The position numbers and the translations under genes were made by a program. From Trichoplusia ni (taxonomy: Eukaryota; Arthropoda; Insecta; Lepidoptera; Noctuidae): a stretch of DNA of 64,000 bases. Positions 50,713 to 63,422 of the stretch are shown here, in pieces. The DNA lies in assembly GCF_003590095.1 (NCBI RefSeq), contig NC_039481.1, positions 14,911,895-14,975,894 on the forward strand, written 5' to 3'. Each line of letters starts with the position of its first letter. Within the stretch, counting starts at the first letter, position 1. Below the pieces are notes generated by a model. It was not told the DNA's origin. It searched no databases and was given only the letters and a program-made list of their open reading frames with translations.

Positions 50713-51603
50713 TTAAGATTATGAATTTCAAGTATTGTAAATGACAGATCTGTTTGACGTCTGACCGTGACCGTTTGTGAATAATTGATACTTAGGTATT
50801 CTGATAAAAAATTTATATGTATGATTTAAGTCCGACTTATCATTTCGCGTTCCTTGTAACTTGGTCCTGTGGTCAACAAGTAACAGACCAAATCCAAAGG
50901 CAAAACGTTCAACTACAGAATTAAAAAATGAATATAAATTATGTCGTCTGCCAAATTTAAACAAAAACTGATGTATTTTTATTATTTAGTTAGATTGAAC
51001 AAACCATTTAAGATGGCAATAAGACAGAGTTGTCACAGACCCATAATAATTTACCTACACTTGACTAATTTTAACCAATTTGGTAATTACCTAATCTTCA
51101 CACGCGTAAATTAATTCTTAATCTTTTCATGACGTTTCTGTTCTAAACTTCTATTGTATTGTTTAATTTGCATGTATTTTTTTTACTCCGCATTATTTGT
51201 TCTGCCTTAAGATCGTTAGGGATATCGTAATTTGATCCTCAGTATTTCTTTTGATCGCTAGAGAGGCAGGCGTGTCGGTCATGAGGTTTTAATCTTTTTC
51301 TGCTAATCCAATACAGGCTATACTTATCCATAGCTAGTAGTTACCAATCATATTAACTTTTTATTCGAACACTGTTTTTTGTTTCATCAGTCGAACCTCT
51401 TTGGCGATTGCGTCATGTATTCTGATGTATGAAATGAATTCTAACGATGCTTCCTTTCTGGGGTTCCGCGGTTCAATGATCCGATTATTGTAAAATGAAA
51501 TAACATCTTACTATTTCACAGATTTTAATCGTATTTAAAATTTTGAATTTACCGCTTTGCCTGTATAAGTAGATAACATTACATCGGTCTCCTGTATTTT
51601 TAA

Positions 51604-54063
51604 CCCTAGAAAGATAATCATATTGTGACGTACGTTAAAGATAATCATGCGTAAAATTGACGCATGTGTTTTATCGGTCTGTATATCGAGGTTTATTTAT
51701 TAATTTGAATAGATATTAAGTTTTATTATATTTACACTTACATACTAATAATAAATTCAACAAACTATTTATTTATGTTTATTTATTTATTAAAAAAAAA
51801 CAAAAACTCAAAATTTCTTCTATAAAGTAACAAAACTTTTAAACATTCTCTCTTTACAAAAAATAAACTTATTTTGTACTTTAAAAACAGTCATGTTGTA
51901 TTATAAAATAAGTAATTAGCTTAACTTATACATAATAGAAACAAATTATACTTATTAGTCAGTCAGAAACAACTTTGGCACATATCAATATTATGCTCTC
52001 GACAAATAACTTTTTTGCATTTTTTGCACGATGCATTTGCCTTTCGCCTTATTTTAGAGGGGCAGTAAGTACAGTAAGTACGTTTTTTCGTTACTGGCTC
52101 TTCAGTACTGTCATCTGATGTACCAGGCACTTCATTTGGCAAAATATTAGAGATATTATCGCGCAAATATCTCTTCAAAGTAGGAGCTTCTAAACGCTTA
52201 CGCATAAACGATGACGTCAGGCTCATGTAAAGGTTTCTCATAAATTTTTTGCGACTTTGAACCTTTTCTCCCTTGCTACTGACATTATGGCTGTATATAA
52301 TAAAAGAATTTATGCAGGCAATGTTTATCATTCCGTACAATAATGCCATAGGCCACCTATTCGTCTTCCTACTGCAGGTCATCACAGAACACATTTGGTC
52401 TAGCGTGTCCACTCCGCCTTTAGTTTGATTATAATACATAACCATTTGCGGTTTACCGGTACTTTCGTTGATAGAAGCATCCTCATCACAAGATGATAAT
52501 AAGTATACCATCTTAGCTGGCTTCGGTTTATATGAGACGAGAGTAAGGGGTCCGTCAAAACAAAACATCGATGTTCCCACTGGCCTGGAGCGACTGTTTT
52601 TCAGTACTTCCGGTATCTCGCGTTTGTTTGATCGCACGGTTCCCACAATGGTTAACTTATACGGTTCTTGTAGTAAGTTTTTTGCCAAAGGGATTGAGGT
52701 GAACCAATTGTCACACGTAATATTACGACAACTACCGTGCACAGGCTTTGATAACTCCTTCACGTAGTATTCACCGAGTGGTACTCCGTTGGTCTGTGTT
52801 CCTCTTCCCAAATAAGGCATTCCATTTATCATATACTTTGTACCACTGTCACACATCATGAGGATTTTTATTCCATACTTACTTGGCTTGTTTGGGATAT
52901 ACATCCTAAACGGACACCGTCCTCTAAAACCAAGTAACTGTTCATCTATGGTCAAATGAGCCCTGGAGTGTAATTTTGTATGCACTGATGGATAAAGAGA
53001 TCCCATATTTTTCTAACAGGAGTAAATACATCGTTTCTCGAAGTGTGGGCCGTATACTTTTGTCATCCATTCTAAGACATCGTATCAAAAAATCAAAACG
53101 ATCACGACTCATTACAGAGACGTACACCATGACAAAGATCGATCAAAGAGGTCATCTGTGGACATGTGGTTATCTTTTCTCACTGCTGTCATTACCAGAA
53201 TACCAAAGAAGCATAGATTTCATCTTCATTCGTGTCACGAAATGTAGCACCTGTCATAGATTCCCGACGTTTCAATGATATCTCAGCATTTGTCCATTTT
53301 ACAATTTCCGAAATTATCTCATCAGTAAAAAATAGTTTGAAGCATAAAAGTGGGTCATATATATTGCGGCACATACGCGTCGGACCTCTTTGAGATCTGA
53401 CAATGTTCAGTGCAGAGACTCGGCTACGCCTCGTGGACTTTGAAGTTGACCAACAATGTTTATTCTTACCTCTAATAGTCCTCTGTGGCAAGGTCAAGAT
53501 TTGTTAGAAGCCAATGAAGAACCTGGTTGTTCAATAACATTTTGTTCGTCTAATATTTCACTACCGCTTGACGTTGGCTGCACTTCATGTACCTCATCTA
53601 TAAACGCTTCTTCTGTATCGCTCTGGACGTCATCTTCACTTACGTGATCTGATATTTCACTGTCAGAATCCTCACCAACAAGCTCGTCATCGCTTTGCAG
53701 AAGAGCAGAGAGGATATGCTCATCGTCTAAAGAACTACCCATTTTATTATATATTAGTCACGATATCTATAACAAGAAAATATATATATAATAAGTTATC
53801 ACGTAAGTAGAACATGAAATAACAATATAATTATCGTATGAGTTAAATCTTAAAAGTCACGTAAAGATAATCATGCGTCATTTTGACTCACGCGGTCGTT
53901 ATAGTTCAAAATCAGTGACACTTACCGCATTGACAAGCACGCCTCACGGGAGCTCCAAGCGGCGACTGAGATGTCCTAAACGCACAGCGACGGATTCGCG
54001 CTATTTAGAAAGAGAGAGCAATATTTCAAGAATGCATGCGTCAATTTTACGCAGACTATCTTT
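51604..54063 (-). mobile_element. piggyBac (IFP2-like) transposon running into the assembly gap
   Basis: It is inserted at TTAA (51600-51603). The left end in this view is the element's 3' end: the 13-bp terminal repeat CCCTAGAAAGATA at 51604-51616, a 31-bp spacer, and the 19-bp internal repeat TGCGTAAAATTGACGCATG at 51648-51666. At the other end the inverted 19-bp repeat is at 54035-54053, followed by a 3-nt spacer and 7 of 13 terminal-repeat bases (TATCTTT, 54057-54063). The six final bases and second TTAA are lost to the gap. Length present is 2,460 bp, close to the autonomous element (about 2.47 kb). As far as I can recall the IFP2 element, the match is near-perfect apart from small indels. 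Confidence 0.95.
51963..53742 (-). pseudogene. piggyBac transposase, interrupted by five apparent single-base deletions
   Basis: The transposase cuts and pastes piggyBac at TTAA. It begins MGSSLDDEHILSALLQSDDE at 53742 and ends in the cysteine-rich domain (CTYCPSKIRRKANASCKKCK...CQSCF) at 51963. From start to stop it is 1,780 nt against 1,785 for a 594-aa enzyme. The reading frame steps by one base five times: near 53493, 53206, 53131, 53036 and 52958. All are losses. From about 52960 the frame is open to the stop and keeps the catalytic aspartates in MMCDSGTKYM, ITCDNWFTS and GGVDTLDQM. As written it cannot make a full protein. However, the surrounding left contig has the same kind of single-base indels against its twin, so the breaks may be consensus errors. 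Called pseudogene on the given sequence only. Confidence 0.85.
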
Positions 54064-55063
54064 NNNNNNNNNNNNNNNNNNNNNNNNNNNNNNNNNNNNN
54101 NNNNNNNNNNNNNNNNNNNNNNNNNNNNNNNNNNNNNNNNNNNNNNNNNNNNNNNNNNNNNNNNNNNNNNNNNNNNNNNNNNNNNNNNNNNNNNNNNNNN
54201 NNNNNNNNNNNNNNNNNNNNNNNNNNNNNNNNNNNNNNNNNNNNNNNNNNNNNNNNNNNNNNNNNNNNNNNNNNNNNNNNNNNNNNNNNNNNNNNNNNNN
54301 NNNNNNNNNNNNNNNNNNNNNNNNNNNNNNNNNNNNNNNNNNNNNNNNNNNNNNNNNNNNNNNNNNNNNNNNNNNNNNNNNNNNNNNNNNNNNNNNNNNN
54401 NNNNNNNNNNNNNNNNNNNNNNNNNNNNNNNNNNNNNNNNNNNNNNNNNNNNNNNNNNNNNNNNNNNNNNNNNNNNNNNNNNNNNNNNNNNNNNNNNNNN
54501 NNNNNNNNNNNNNNNNNNNNNNNNNNNNNNNNNNNNNNNNNNNNNNNNNNNNNNNNNNNNNNNNNNNNNNNNNNNNNNNNNNNNNNNNNNNNNNNNNNNN
54601 NNNNNNNNNNNNNNNNNNNNNNNNNNNNNNNNNNNNNNNNNNNNNNNNNNNNNNNNNNNNNNNNNNNNNNNNNNNNNNNNNNNNNNNNNNNNNNNNNNNN
54701 NNNNNNNNNNNNNNNNNNNNNNNNNNNNNNNNNNNNNNNNNNNNNNNNNNNNNNNNNNNNNNNNNNNNNNNNNNNNNNNNNNNNNNNNNNNNNNNNNNNN
54801 NNNNNNNNNNNNNNNNNNNNNNNNNNNNNNNNNNNNNNNNNNNNNNNNNNNNNNNNNNNNNNNNNNNNNNNNNNNNNNNNNNNNNNNNNNNNNNNNNNNN
54901 NNNNNNNNNNNNNNNNNNNNNNNNNNNNNNNNNNNNNNNNNNNNNNNNNNNNNNNNNNNNNNNNNNNNNNNNNNNNNNNNNNNNNNNNNNNNNNNNNNNN
55001 NNNNNNNNNNNNNNNNNNNNNNNNNNNNNNNNNNNNNNNNNNNNNNNNNNNNNNNNNNNNNNN
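54064..55063. other. Assembly gap, exactly 1,000 N
   Basis: The round size marks a placeholder of unknown true length. It joins a contig ending inside piggyBac to a contig starting inside the 8.2-kb duplicated block. Long open frames that cross it are artefacts. Confidence 0.99.
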
Positions 55064-57687
55064 AGAAGCGTCGGGAAACAAAATTATAAGTAGAAAAAAC
55101 TGCGCGTGAATGACACAATTTTGTGTGTGCTTGTTTTACGTCTTTTTGTTTGTCCCGCATCTGAGAGCGCATTAACGAAATTAATTTCAATGTACTAGTT
55201 AGTTTGCGTGTTAGTTTTTCTTTTCTAAATCACACATTACACATTCTTACGTTAAATGACATCTCTTTTCAAAATAGCGCGGTAATTTGTAGATTTATTA
55301 TCCTCGCGTCTTCAGTAACAAAAACATTCAAATGTCTCAGGTATTTGTAGAGTTTCTGATTTGTCGTGTCGTTCTGCTACAAAGTGGAAAAGAAGTCGTG
55401 GAATAATCCTACAAAAAAAAACCTTAATAAATTAAAATAAATGCTGTATTATTTCTATAGATAAATCTCAAAACAGGTGGGCTTGAATGACGCATTTCTA
55501 AAAAGTTTAGGTTTCTTCATGTAGATTAGATTAAGTTTGACACGCTGTATTTTGTATTAAGTGATAATGTAAAGAGTAAACATAATTTAATTGTTGATTG
55601 TATGATTACAAAATGCTACTGTTGTACTACTTATTTTTTTGAGATATAATAAGTTCGGGCGAATAGTGCCTTACAAAATTTTGGTGTACCGGAATGCCCG
55701 CTGTTAAATTAGTCTCGGGCGAATCAAATATTCAAAATTAAAAGTTGTCGATTCGCCCGATTCGGGCCAGTTAAATTCGTACTGAATGAGTACTTTAGTT
55801 TTAGCATTTAATACTAGACTTGAAGAATCTGAATACACTATACCAATAAATGAGTTTCCCAAATAGTTTTTCTGCTTCATTAAATTCAATGTAGACAAAT
55901 TTGTTCGATGACACACTATTGTGGATTAACAGACACAGCATAAATCAACATGCCCTGCCCAATTGTCGACTAACCTATTCATGAAATGCTCATTCATTGG
56001 ACGCTAATACAATTACAATAAATTTAAATTGAAGACGTATGTCATTTAATGTTTTGTCATCACACTATAAATGACACATATTAGTATGTTTATTGCTATC
56101 AAGCTTGCGCTCGCAAGGAATTAACAAATTTTCGGTCTTAAATAGCTCCTGTTTTCGTATTTTAATTACGTGATTACATTAATTTTATGAACACTTAAAT
56201 TAGCAATAAAGGATGTGAATGTCCACAATCGGTATATAATGCTCTAGTTTCGAAAATTTTAGACCGACATTATGAGATCAAGCAAAAATTTACATAATAT
56301 TTGATAATCAAACAAAAAACAAGTTTCCGAACGATCGAAGTTCGGCTAATGCGTGACCAAAAAAAAAACACAATGATTGCGGCACGAAACATAATCCTAT
56401 CGTTAGGATGTTCAGCGAAGTGCGTGCGAGGCGGATGTCGGCGACCCCGTACCGGCTGGAAACACGTGGGAGGACTTGGCAATATTTGATCGTACTATGT
56501 TTTAAAATTTTTCGACCTTGCTAAAAATGCTGTAGTTTAGAAATTTTGAGTCGTATGTTTAGAGATAAACCTTACGCAGACAGGCAAACAAGAACAAGAA
56601 TAATTTAGGATGTATGTGTAGGTGGCTTCCGGAGGCGAATATACCTCAATAAATTTTGACGATGTTCGGAACTTTTCCTTCCAAATTTCCATTAGGACCA
56701 GGTAATATTTATGTACATATGCAGTAATAGGTTTTATTTGTCTCAGTTATTGAGTATATCCAATATTCAAATCCCACAAAAACAGTAATTAATTAATGCA
56801 CAATATCTAAAATGTATTTTTTTCCGTTAGGGACTTGCCATTGTTTTTTGCACTTGTAGAATTCTTATCCTTACCAAGCTGTGTTACTTCTGCTTCCTGG
56901 TTCTATAAACGAGATTCCTAATACAGTCGATACCTACTTTACTTGTTTTAAAGACCGGTATTGACATTCAATAGAACTGTCGTCATTATCTACTATTTGT
57001 ATTTACAATCGTGTCTTCGGGTTTTACCTTCAAACGTTTCGTTTCGTAAGATTTTTTGTGTTATCGGTGACACATATAGATTCATTGATATGTAAAGAGA
57101 AACTAAATCATATGTGTTAAGGCAAATTGGAAAATTATCTATACATATTATATTTATCCGTAAATATTACCAATGCAACGTTGACTGCATGATTATGATA
57201 AAAAACCGAAATCCGCTTGCTCCTCAATCACGTTTTAAATGTCTTTAGGAAAGTCTCATTGAGTTTCGAACTGGTTTTTTCGTATAATTATTTGTTTATA
57301 TCCGACATCAAATGACAGACAGTTTCTAATATATTCATTTGTTATTTTTATACCATGTTTCGCAGATATCTATTTTTAGGGATTTCTCATCAACAGCTTA
57401 TCATGAGTAATGGTAAATATACTTGCTAACAGTTCTTCTAATTCTTTGAGTAAAGAGGATTATTATCAAAAACAAATTGTGGAATTATTTGTTAGTCCAC
57501 TAACTAAAAGTTAGATCTTGAATATCAAACCATTTCATTTTTTCTGGGTGTAACGTAGAGTTACGACATACATAGACATTAAGGCCAGCCTGTAAGGCTT
57601 CTTCCTACATAGAAGAGGTTTTTGCCTCCAACACCACGTTGCCTCTATGCGATTGGTAATGCCAGATTCGACTATTTAGATTTATTA

Positions 57688-57750
57688 GCAAAATATTACT
57701 TTAGGACGTGGTGGTAGAAACTACCACCACGTCCTAAAGTAATATTTTGC
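57688..57750. repeat. Perfect 30-bp inverted repeat, right block copy
   Basis: Same 30-bp arms and AAA loop as at 46010-46072, with no change. Confidence 0.9.
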
Positions 57751-58997
57751 AGATGTGGAAGAGAGAAACCGCTCTTTTACTACATTCTGTGTGCACTTCC
57801 ACCACCATTATAATTTAACTTAAGTCTAGGTATCGCAGCCTCAACATACCTCCATAGTCATTAAACATCTTAAAATTTAATTGCATGTTATCTATACTAC
57901 ACATTAAAACCTACTTGTCTTGCAGTCTGACCATAAGTAATTCCTTAGATAATATTATGTATGTATTAAACATATTATTTAATACTGGAGAACCAGTAAT
58001 TTCCTTGTCTCATGGCCGTTTGTTTTTGTGTCCGATGGTTTCGTACTTAGTTACGAAAATAACCAGTTCTTCGGAACGAGATTTATTTATGCTCGTCAAA
58101 ACTTAACCTTGTGCAGTCATGAAGTATAAACCTATGGTGCCAAATACTTTATTAATAGATTTAGCGTTTTTATGAGTCTGTGGTCCTTTTCGACTACCGT
58201 CTAAATTATTAAGACCCGTTTTCTTCCTGTATTTCGTATTTAGTATATCCTTTCAGAACTCTTTTGACCCTCCCTTTTCGCCACATTCTGTCCTTTGTCA
58301 GAATAGGCAAATATTTTTAGTTTCATTCAAGTTCCTCTATACATTTCCAAAAGTTACCAGAGCATTCTTAAAAAAAGAAATATTCTGCTAGTTATATTTA
58401 TCTGTCAGTCCAATTAATGTCCACTTATAACAAAATTATGGCATTTAATATCAACGTTATTAAATGTACATGAGGCAGGTTTTCAAGATATAAGATAAGC
58501 TTAATTAGTCTCAGAATTTAAATAATACATGTGATAATTTTATTAGGTATAAAAATGAACATCACATTTTACGTGTGGTAGTAAACTTGTCAGAATCACT
58601 CATTGTATTTCATTTTAGTTTTGGCTGTTGTTGTCCTAAATCATTTGTGTAAAAGTATGGAACGAACAGCCGATGTAAATGGTAATAAAAAACTATGCCG
58701 TTATTATTACGTTACCCCGCAATTTGTGTAGTCCACTATGACTAGTTCCACAATCGCCCGAGGTTTAAACATGTTCATATGTTGGCTAGGCCCAAGTCAA
58801 GTTTTAATTCTGTAATCTGCTTAACATATAAGTCGGGAATTACGGTTTTTTTAATAGATTTTGCGGTGAAATCCTTCAATTGTCGCTTTTTTTAAGGCCG
58901 GGTTAGTTAGTAAAATAAAAATGAAACTACCATGATTTTACGTTGTCAACTATTCTTATATATTATCCTCGACAGTATTTTTTTTTAAACGTTTCAC

Positions 58998-59158
58998 AAA
59001 AATTCAAGTCACAAGCACAAGAACACCCAGACTCAGGACAAGCATTCTTGGATCACACAAACGCTTGTTCTACGCGGGGATCGAACTCGCGACACGTCGC
59101 GTTCAGTGGGTTTGGTTTGGTGAACTCAACCGCTCAGCTATCCGTGCAGTCAGACATT
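58998..59158 (-). mobile_element. tRNA-derived SINE (right block copy)
   Basis: Counterpart of the element at 47320-47480, with the inverted box B GGGGATCGAACTCGCGAC. Confidence 0.7.
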
Positions 59159-60789
59159 TCTCCTACGTCAATAAATAAGTAAATAGGTCCAGCATTATTT
59201 GTAGTTTTTTTCCTCACAATTCAATTGTTTTTATGGCAATCTGTTGTTCTTCACAAAAAATTCTGCCAGTGTCGTAGTTAATCCGAATGTGATGTTATAT
59301 GCACTTTAAAAAGTAGGTCTTTGACGTGATCGTCTAATTTGCGAGTATTTTGGACTTTTCACGGTCAGTTCTGCGATGCGTTGAGAAGTTTAGAGGTTTT
59401 ATTTACATTGTATAGAACGGTTACGTAATTTATTCGCATGGTGAAGGTCTATATGATTCACTATGTATTATGTTATCCGCTCTGACTACGGAACAAAATA
59501 TTTAAAACAGAATTTAAAGGTTAAAACGTAATCCCCAATTTTTTTACTAAAAACGTTATTTTAATCAAATAATGTGTATCAGAAATCCTTCTGTTATAGA
59601 CGAAAATTAACTTAATTAGAATATTAACACAGTGCAGAAGTTGCTTTGTTTTTATAAAATGCCTTATATTCAAATATAAACAGTCGAAAATTTACTTCGT
59701 TGCTGTTTGTTAACCAACCATAATCAGCCTGTTACTATACCGCTAAATAATGGCTGGAACTGTAAACTGTAATCACCACACAAAACTACGCGATATAAAC
59801 ATGTTAGACAACCGGTTTGTAAAGTACTTTTATTGGTTATTAACAAAAATACCTACAGCTCATTTTATCAAAGCTTATATAATTTGCAAAGCTTGCGTTC
59901 CAGCTAGAGTTCCAAAAAAAACTGACTTTGATCTCTACAGACTAGTAATTTTGCTGTAATAAATAAGTCTAAGTAATATTTAATTAGTACTCATTTTATG
60001 TGTGATATGTTTAAGCTGTATTCTGCGGTTTTACTGGCTGTTTTAATAAATCTAAGTACTAGGTGTTGCGCGCGACTTCGGTCTCATATATTTTATGAAT
60101 TTATGTCCGGATGGTTTTAATCTCTCCTATCTATAGCGAGATGGTGTAATAATTAATAGATAATAACCAAAAACTAAATCCTTGCTGATAAGATAAAATA
60201 AGTGATCAATCAAATATAAACTCTTTTTAAAGTTACTGCATGACCTATATTTATATCATTGCTTTCCCCATTGATTGATTTCAGTTTTCATTTGTAAAAG
60301 AATTATAAAATTATCTACTTATATTCAAAATTTAATAAGGAAGCTAGGAGCTATGCAAGAAATACTAATTGTTATGACGGAGGTTATTGTTCGCTGTCAA
60401 TTAGAAAATATCTTAACGGATTTGAAAATTTATTAGAATAATTGACGTGATGTAGCAACCAATTACAAAATGTTTTATATCTACAGGCACACGAAAAAAT
60501 TACTATAGTCTTGATTAAAAAAAATCTCATATTTACGAAATTGTAATAGAAGGTCGTATTATCTGTATCGCAGTTTTTAAACCTATTATATCAGACAATC
60601 GTAATACTTAGAAACAGAATCGAAATCTCAAATCACACTCAAATATGACATTTCAGTGACAATATTGTCATAGTTATCAATAAGTAAGGAATAGGTATGT
60701 GATAAAAACTTTATGGTTGAGCTATAAAACAAAACACGAATCTGTATGTTCTCGAGACTTTGCACATACATATTATCTCAGACTCTTAT

Positions 60790-61022
60790 TTATTGGCAAA
60801 TAGCTTTTTGCCCGCGGCTTTGCTGCGTCGAGATCGGTTTTATCGCGTTTCCAAGAGAACTCTTCAAAAGTCCAGGATAAAAACTATCCAATGTTCTTTC
60901 TCAAGGTCAACTCTATCTCTGTACCAAATTTCATTAAAATAGGTTAAGTGGTTTAGACGTGAAAGCGTAACAGACAGACAGACAGAGCTACTTTCGCATT
61001 TATAATATTATAGTAAGGATTT
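60790..61022 (+). mobile_element. Non-LTR/SINE tail (right block copy)
   Basis: Counterpart of 49110-49341; differs by one extra A in ATTAAAATAGG. Confidence 0.75.
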
Positions 61023-62020
61023 GTATGTGACATTTAGCCGGTAATTAAATTATTTTAAATGCTATTATCTCTGTACAGCCAAACAGGTGATGTAATCAAA
61101 TTAAATCCCTTGTATACCATGTTTAAAGCAAGTTACCTGGGGTTTAAGTTCGTGGAACATATAAAGCAATAATTAAGCAAATATACGCTCTTGATGTCGA
61201 AAACAAAGCCTCTATGATGACCGCTTAAATTATTTTTTCTGGTAGTGCAAAAACTTCCTAGCTTGGCATTTTTTTTGTTATTATCCGATGTAGTTCAAAA
61301 GTCCTTTAATAAAATACAAAGGAAAAACATTTACAACCCAAATAGCCCAGTAAAATACAAACGTTAGATCTGCCAAGGTTGACACACGACTGGTTTGTTC
61401 AAATTAATCCATTATGTGAGTTTGGTTCCTAGAGCATTAACAATAGGTCCTTTTTGTGTAAAGCATATGACCGGTGATCTGATGTTTTTATTGTAATCTT
61501 ATCAAATATCGTTAAATAATGGTTACACTGGCCTGCATAAGTCCAGGATTATGTGCTTGTAGAACATTTTTATGCAGATATTCACATCGGCATCGGCAAA
61601 TATCTTGTATTAAAAATACTATACGTACTTGTAGATGGGTAATTCTGTTATTTAATATATTAAATATTAATGTTTATGAGTCTTTTGACCTCAGAGAAGA
61701 TAGCGTTCCGTGAACTTAATCCTTGATTTTACAGCAGTCTTAATTAGTTCCGTGCCAAATAATTAGCCGACTTCACGACATCATTTTTATCTAAACACAA
61801 GTTCTATGCCGTCGAAAGTAGATAACCAAGCAAGAAATAGGTTTATGACTCTATTCACATTTACCCATAAGCATTGAAACCCATGTTTACGACTGAGTCT
61901 TGAATATTATACCAGCTGTTGCCAGAGGCTCCGCCAGCAACAAATCGAAAATGATCTCACTTTAACATAAAATGAGTTAATCAAACCAAAGTTAGAGACG
62001 TATAGGTGCCACAATAACGA

Positions 62021-62393
62021 GGCTGAAATAGAGCTATGCAGGCCGCTTGGCCAGACAACGTTGTGCAGGTGGACTAAGGCGATTACAGAATGGTGGTCAA
62101 GGCAAGGCAAAAGGAGTCAGTCGTCCGGGAGCAAGATGGGTCGATGATCTAGTTAAGGTCTTATGTCGAGTCTGGATGAGGCTGGCACAAGACCGTACAA
62201 TTTGGCACGAGAAAGGGGCCCTACATATGCCCAGCATGAAGTTTGAGGACAAAGGCTGTGGATGTTGATGTGCTAATCCTGGTTATAAACTATTAGGCAC
62301 CAAATTTTGTCCAAATCCGTCCAGGGGTTTTACGTGAAAGAGTAACAAATATCCATCCATAGTTACAAAATACCGCGTTTATATTATTAGGAT
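62021..62393 (+). mobile_element. Reverse-transcriptase C-terminal remnant (right block copy)
   Basis: Counterpart of 50340-50712, encoding the same WVDDL...WMRLAQDR fragment. Confidence 0.65.
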
Positions 62394-63422
62394 TTAAGAT
62401 TATGAATTTCAAGTATTGTAAATGACAGATCTGTTTGACGTCTGACCGTGACCGTTTGTGAATAATTGATACTTAGGTATTCTGATAAAAAATTTATATG
62501 TATGATTTAAGTCCCGACTTAATCATTTCGCGTTCCTTGTAACTTGGTCCTGTGGTCAACAAGTAACAGACCAAATCCAAAGGCAAAACGTTCAACTACA
62601 GAATTAAAAAATGAATATAAATTATGTCGTCTGCCAAATTTAAACAAAAACTGATGTATTTTTATTATTTAGTTAGATTGAACAAACCATTTAAGATGGC
62701 AATAAGACAGAGTTGTCACAGACCCATAATAATTTACCTACACTTGACTAATTTTAACCAATTGGTAATTACCTAATCTTCACACGCGTAAATTAATTCT
62801 TAATCTTTTCATGACGTTTCTGTTCTAAACTTCTATTGTATTGTTTAATTTGCATTGTATTTTTTTTACTCCGCATTATTTGTTCTGCCTTAAGATCGTT
62901 AGGGATATCGTAATTTGATCCTCAGTATTTCTTTTGATCGCTAGAGAGGCAGGCGTGTCGGTCATGAGGTTTTAATCTTTTTCTGCTAATCCAATACAGG
63001 CTATACTTATCCATAGCTAGTAGTTACCAATCATATTAACTTTTTATTCGAACACTGTTTTTTGTTTCATCAGTCGAACCTGCTTTGGCGATTGCGTCAT
63101 GTATTCTGATGTATGAAATGAATTCTAACGATGCTTCCTTTCTGGGTTCCGCGGTTCAATGATCCTGATTATTGTAAAATGAAATAACATCTTACTATTT
63201 CACAGATTTTAATCGTATTTAAAATTTTGAATTTACCGCTTTGCCTGTATAAGTAGATAACATTACATCGGTCTCCTGTATTTTTAAGTAAGTTTCCCCT
63301 TTCCTAACGGGACCCTATTCAAATTTAACTCAAATTGTAATAATATGAAGGAATAAATAAATCTTTAAGTTACAAATCTACATACACAAATCTCTTTAGC
63401 TAAGATAGCAGCCTCAGTAAAT

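Larger units (their letters stand above)
43388..51603. repeat. 8.2-kb duplicated block, left copy (8,216 bp)
   Basis: The sequence from AGAAGCGTCGGG to the TTAA at 51600-51603 is repeated at 55064-63287. By eye I counted 24 single-base indels, mostly in or beside short homopolymers: 16 bases missing here and 8 extra, net 8, exactly the length difference (8,216 versus 8,224). I saw no clear substitution. Contents: a hairpin, a SINE, non-LTR tails and a reverse-transcriptase remnant; no host gene. This copy ends at a piggyBac insertion. Confidence 0.95.
55064..63287. repeat. 8.2-kb duplicated block, right copy (8,224 bp), empty piggyBac site
   Basis: Second copy of 43388-51603. It ends at the same TTAA (63284-63287) but continues GTAAGTTTCCCCTTTCC with no transposon. 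It carries the same hairpin (57688-57750), SINE (about 58998-59158, minus), non-LTR tail (60790-61022) and reverse-transcriptase remnant (62021-62393). Confidence 0.95.

Noticed and set aside
52468..52767. 99-codon plus-strand frame
   Set aside because: Shadow of the piggyBac transposase on the other strand.
53873..55190. Four long open frames (341-406 codons) across the gap
   Set aside because: They consist almost wholly of N; the real codons at each end belong to piggyBac ends and the repeat block.
44591..56489. Paired frames of 62-79 codons in the 8.2-kb blocks (e.g. 44622-44810, 46207-46428)
   Set aside because: They are duplicated with the block, lack domains, and show no coding-type constraint; indels between copies ignore frame.
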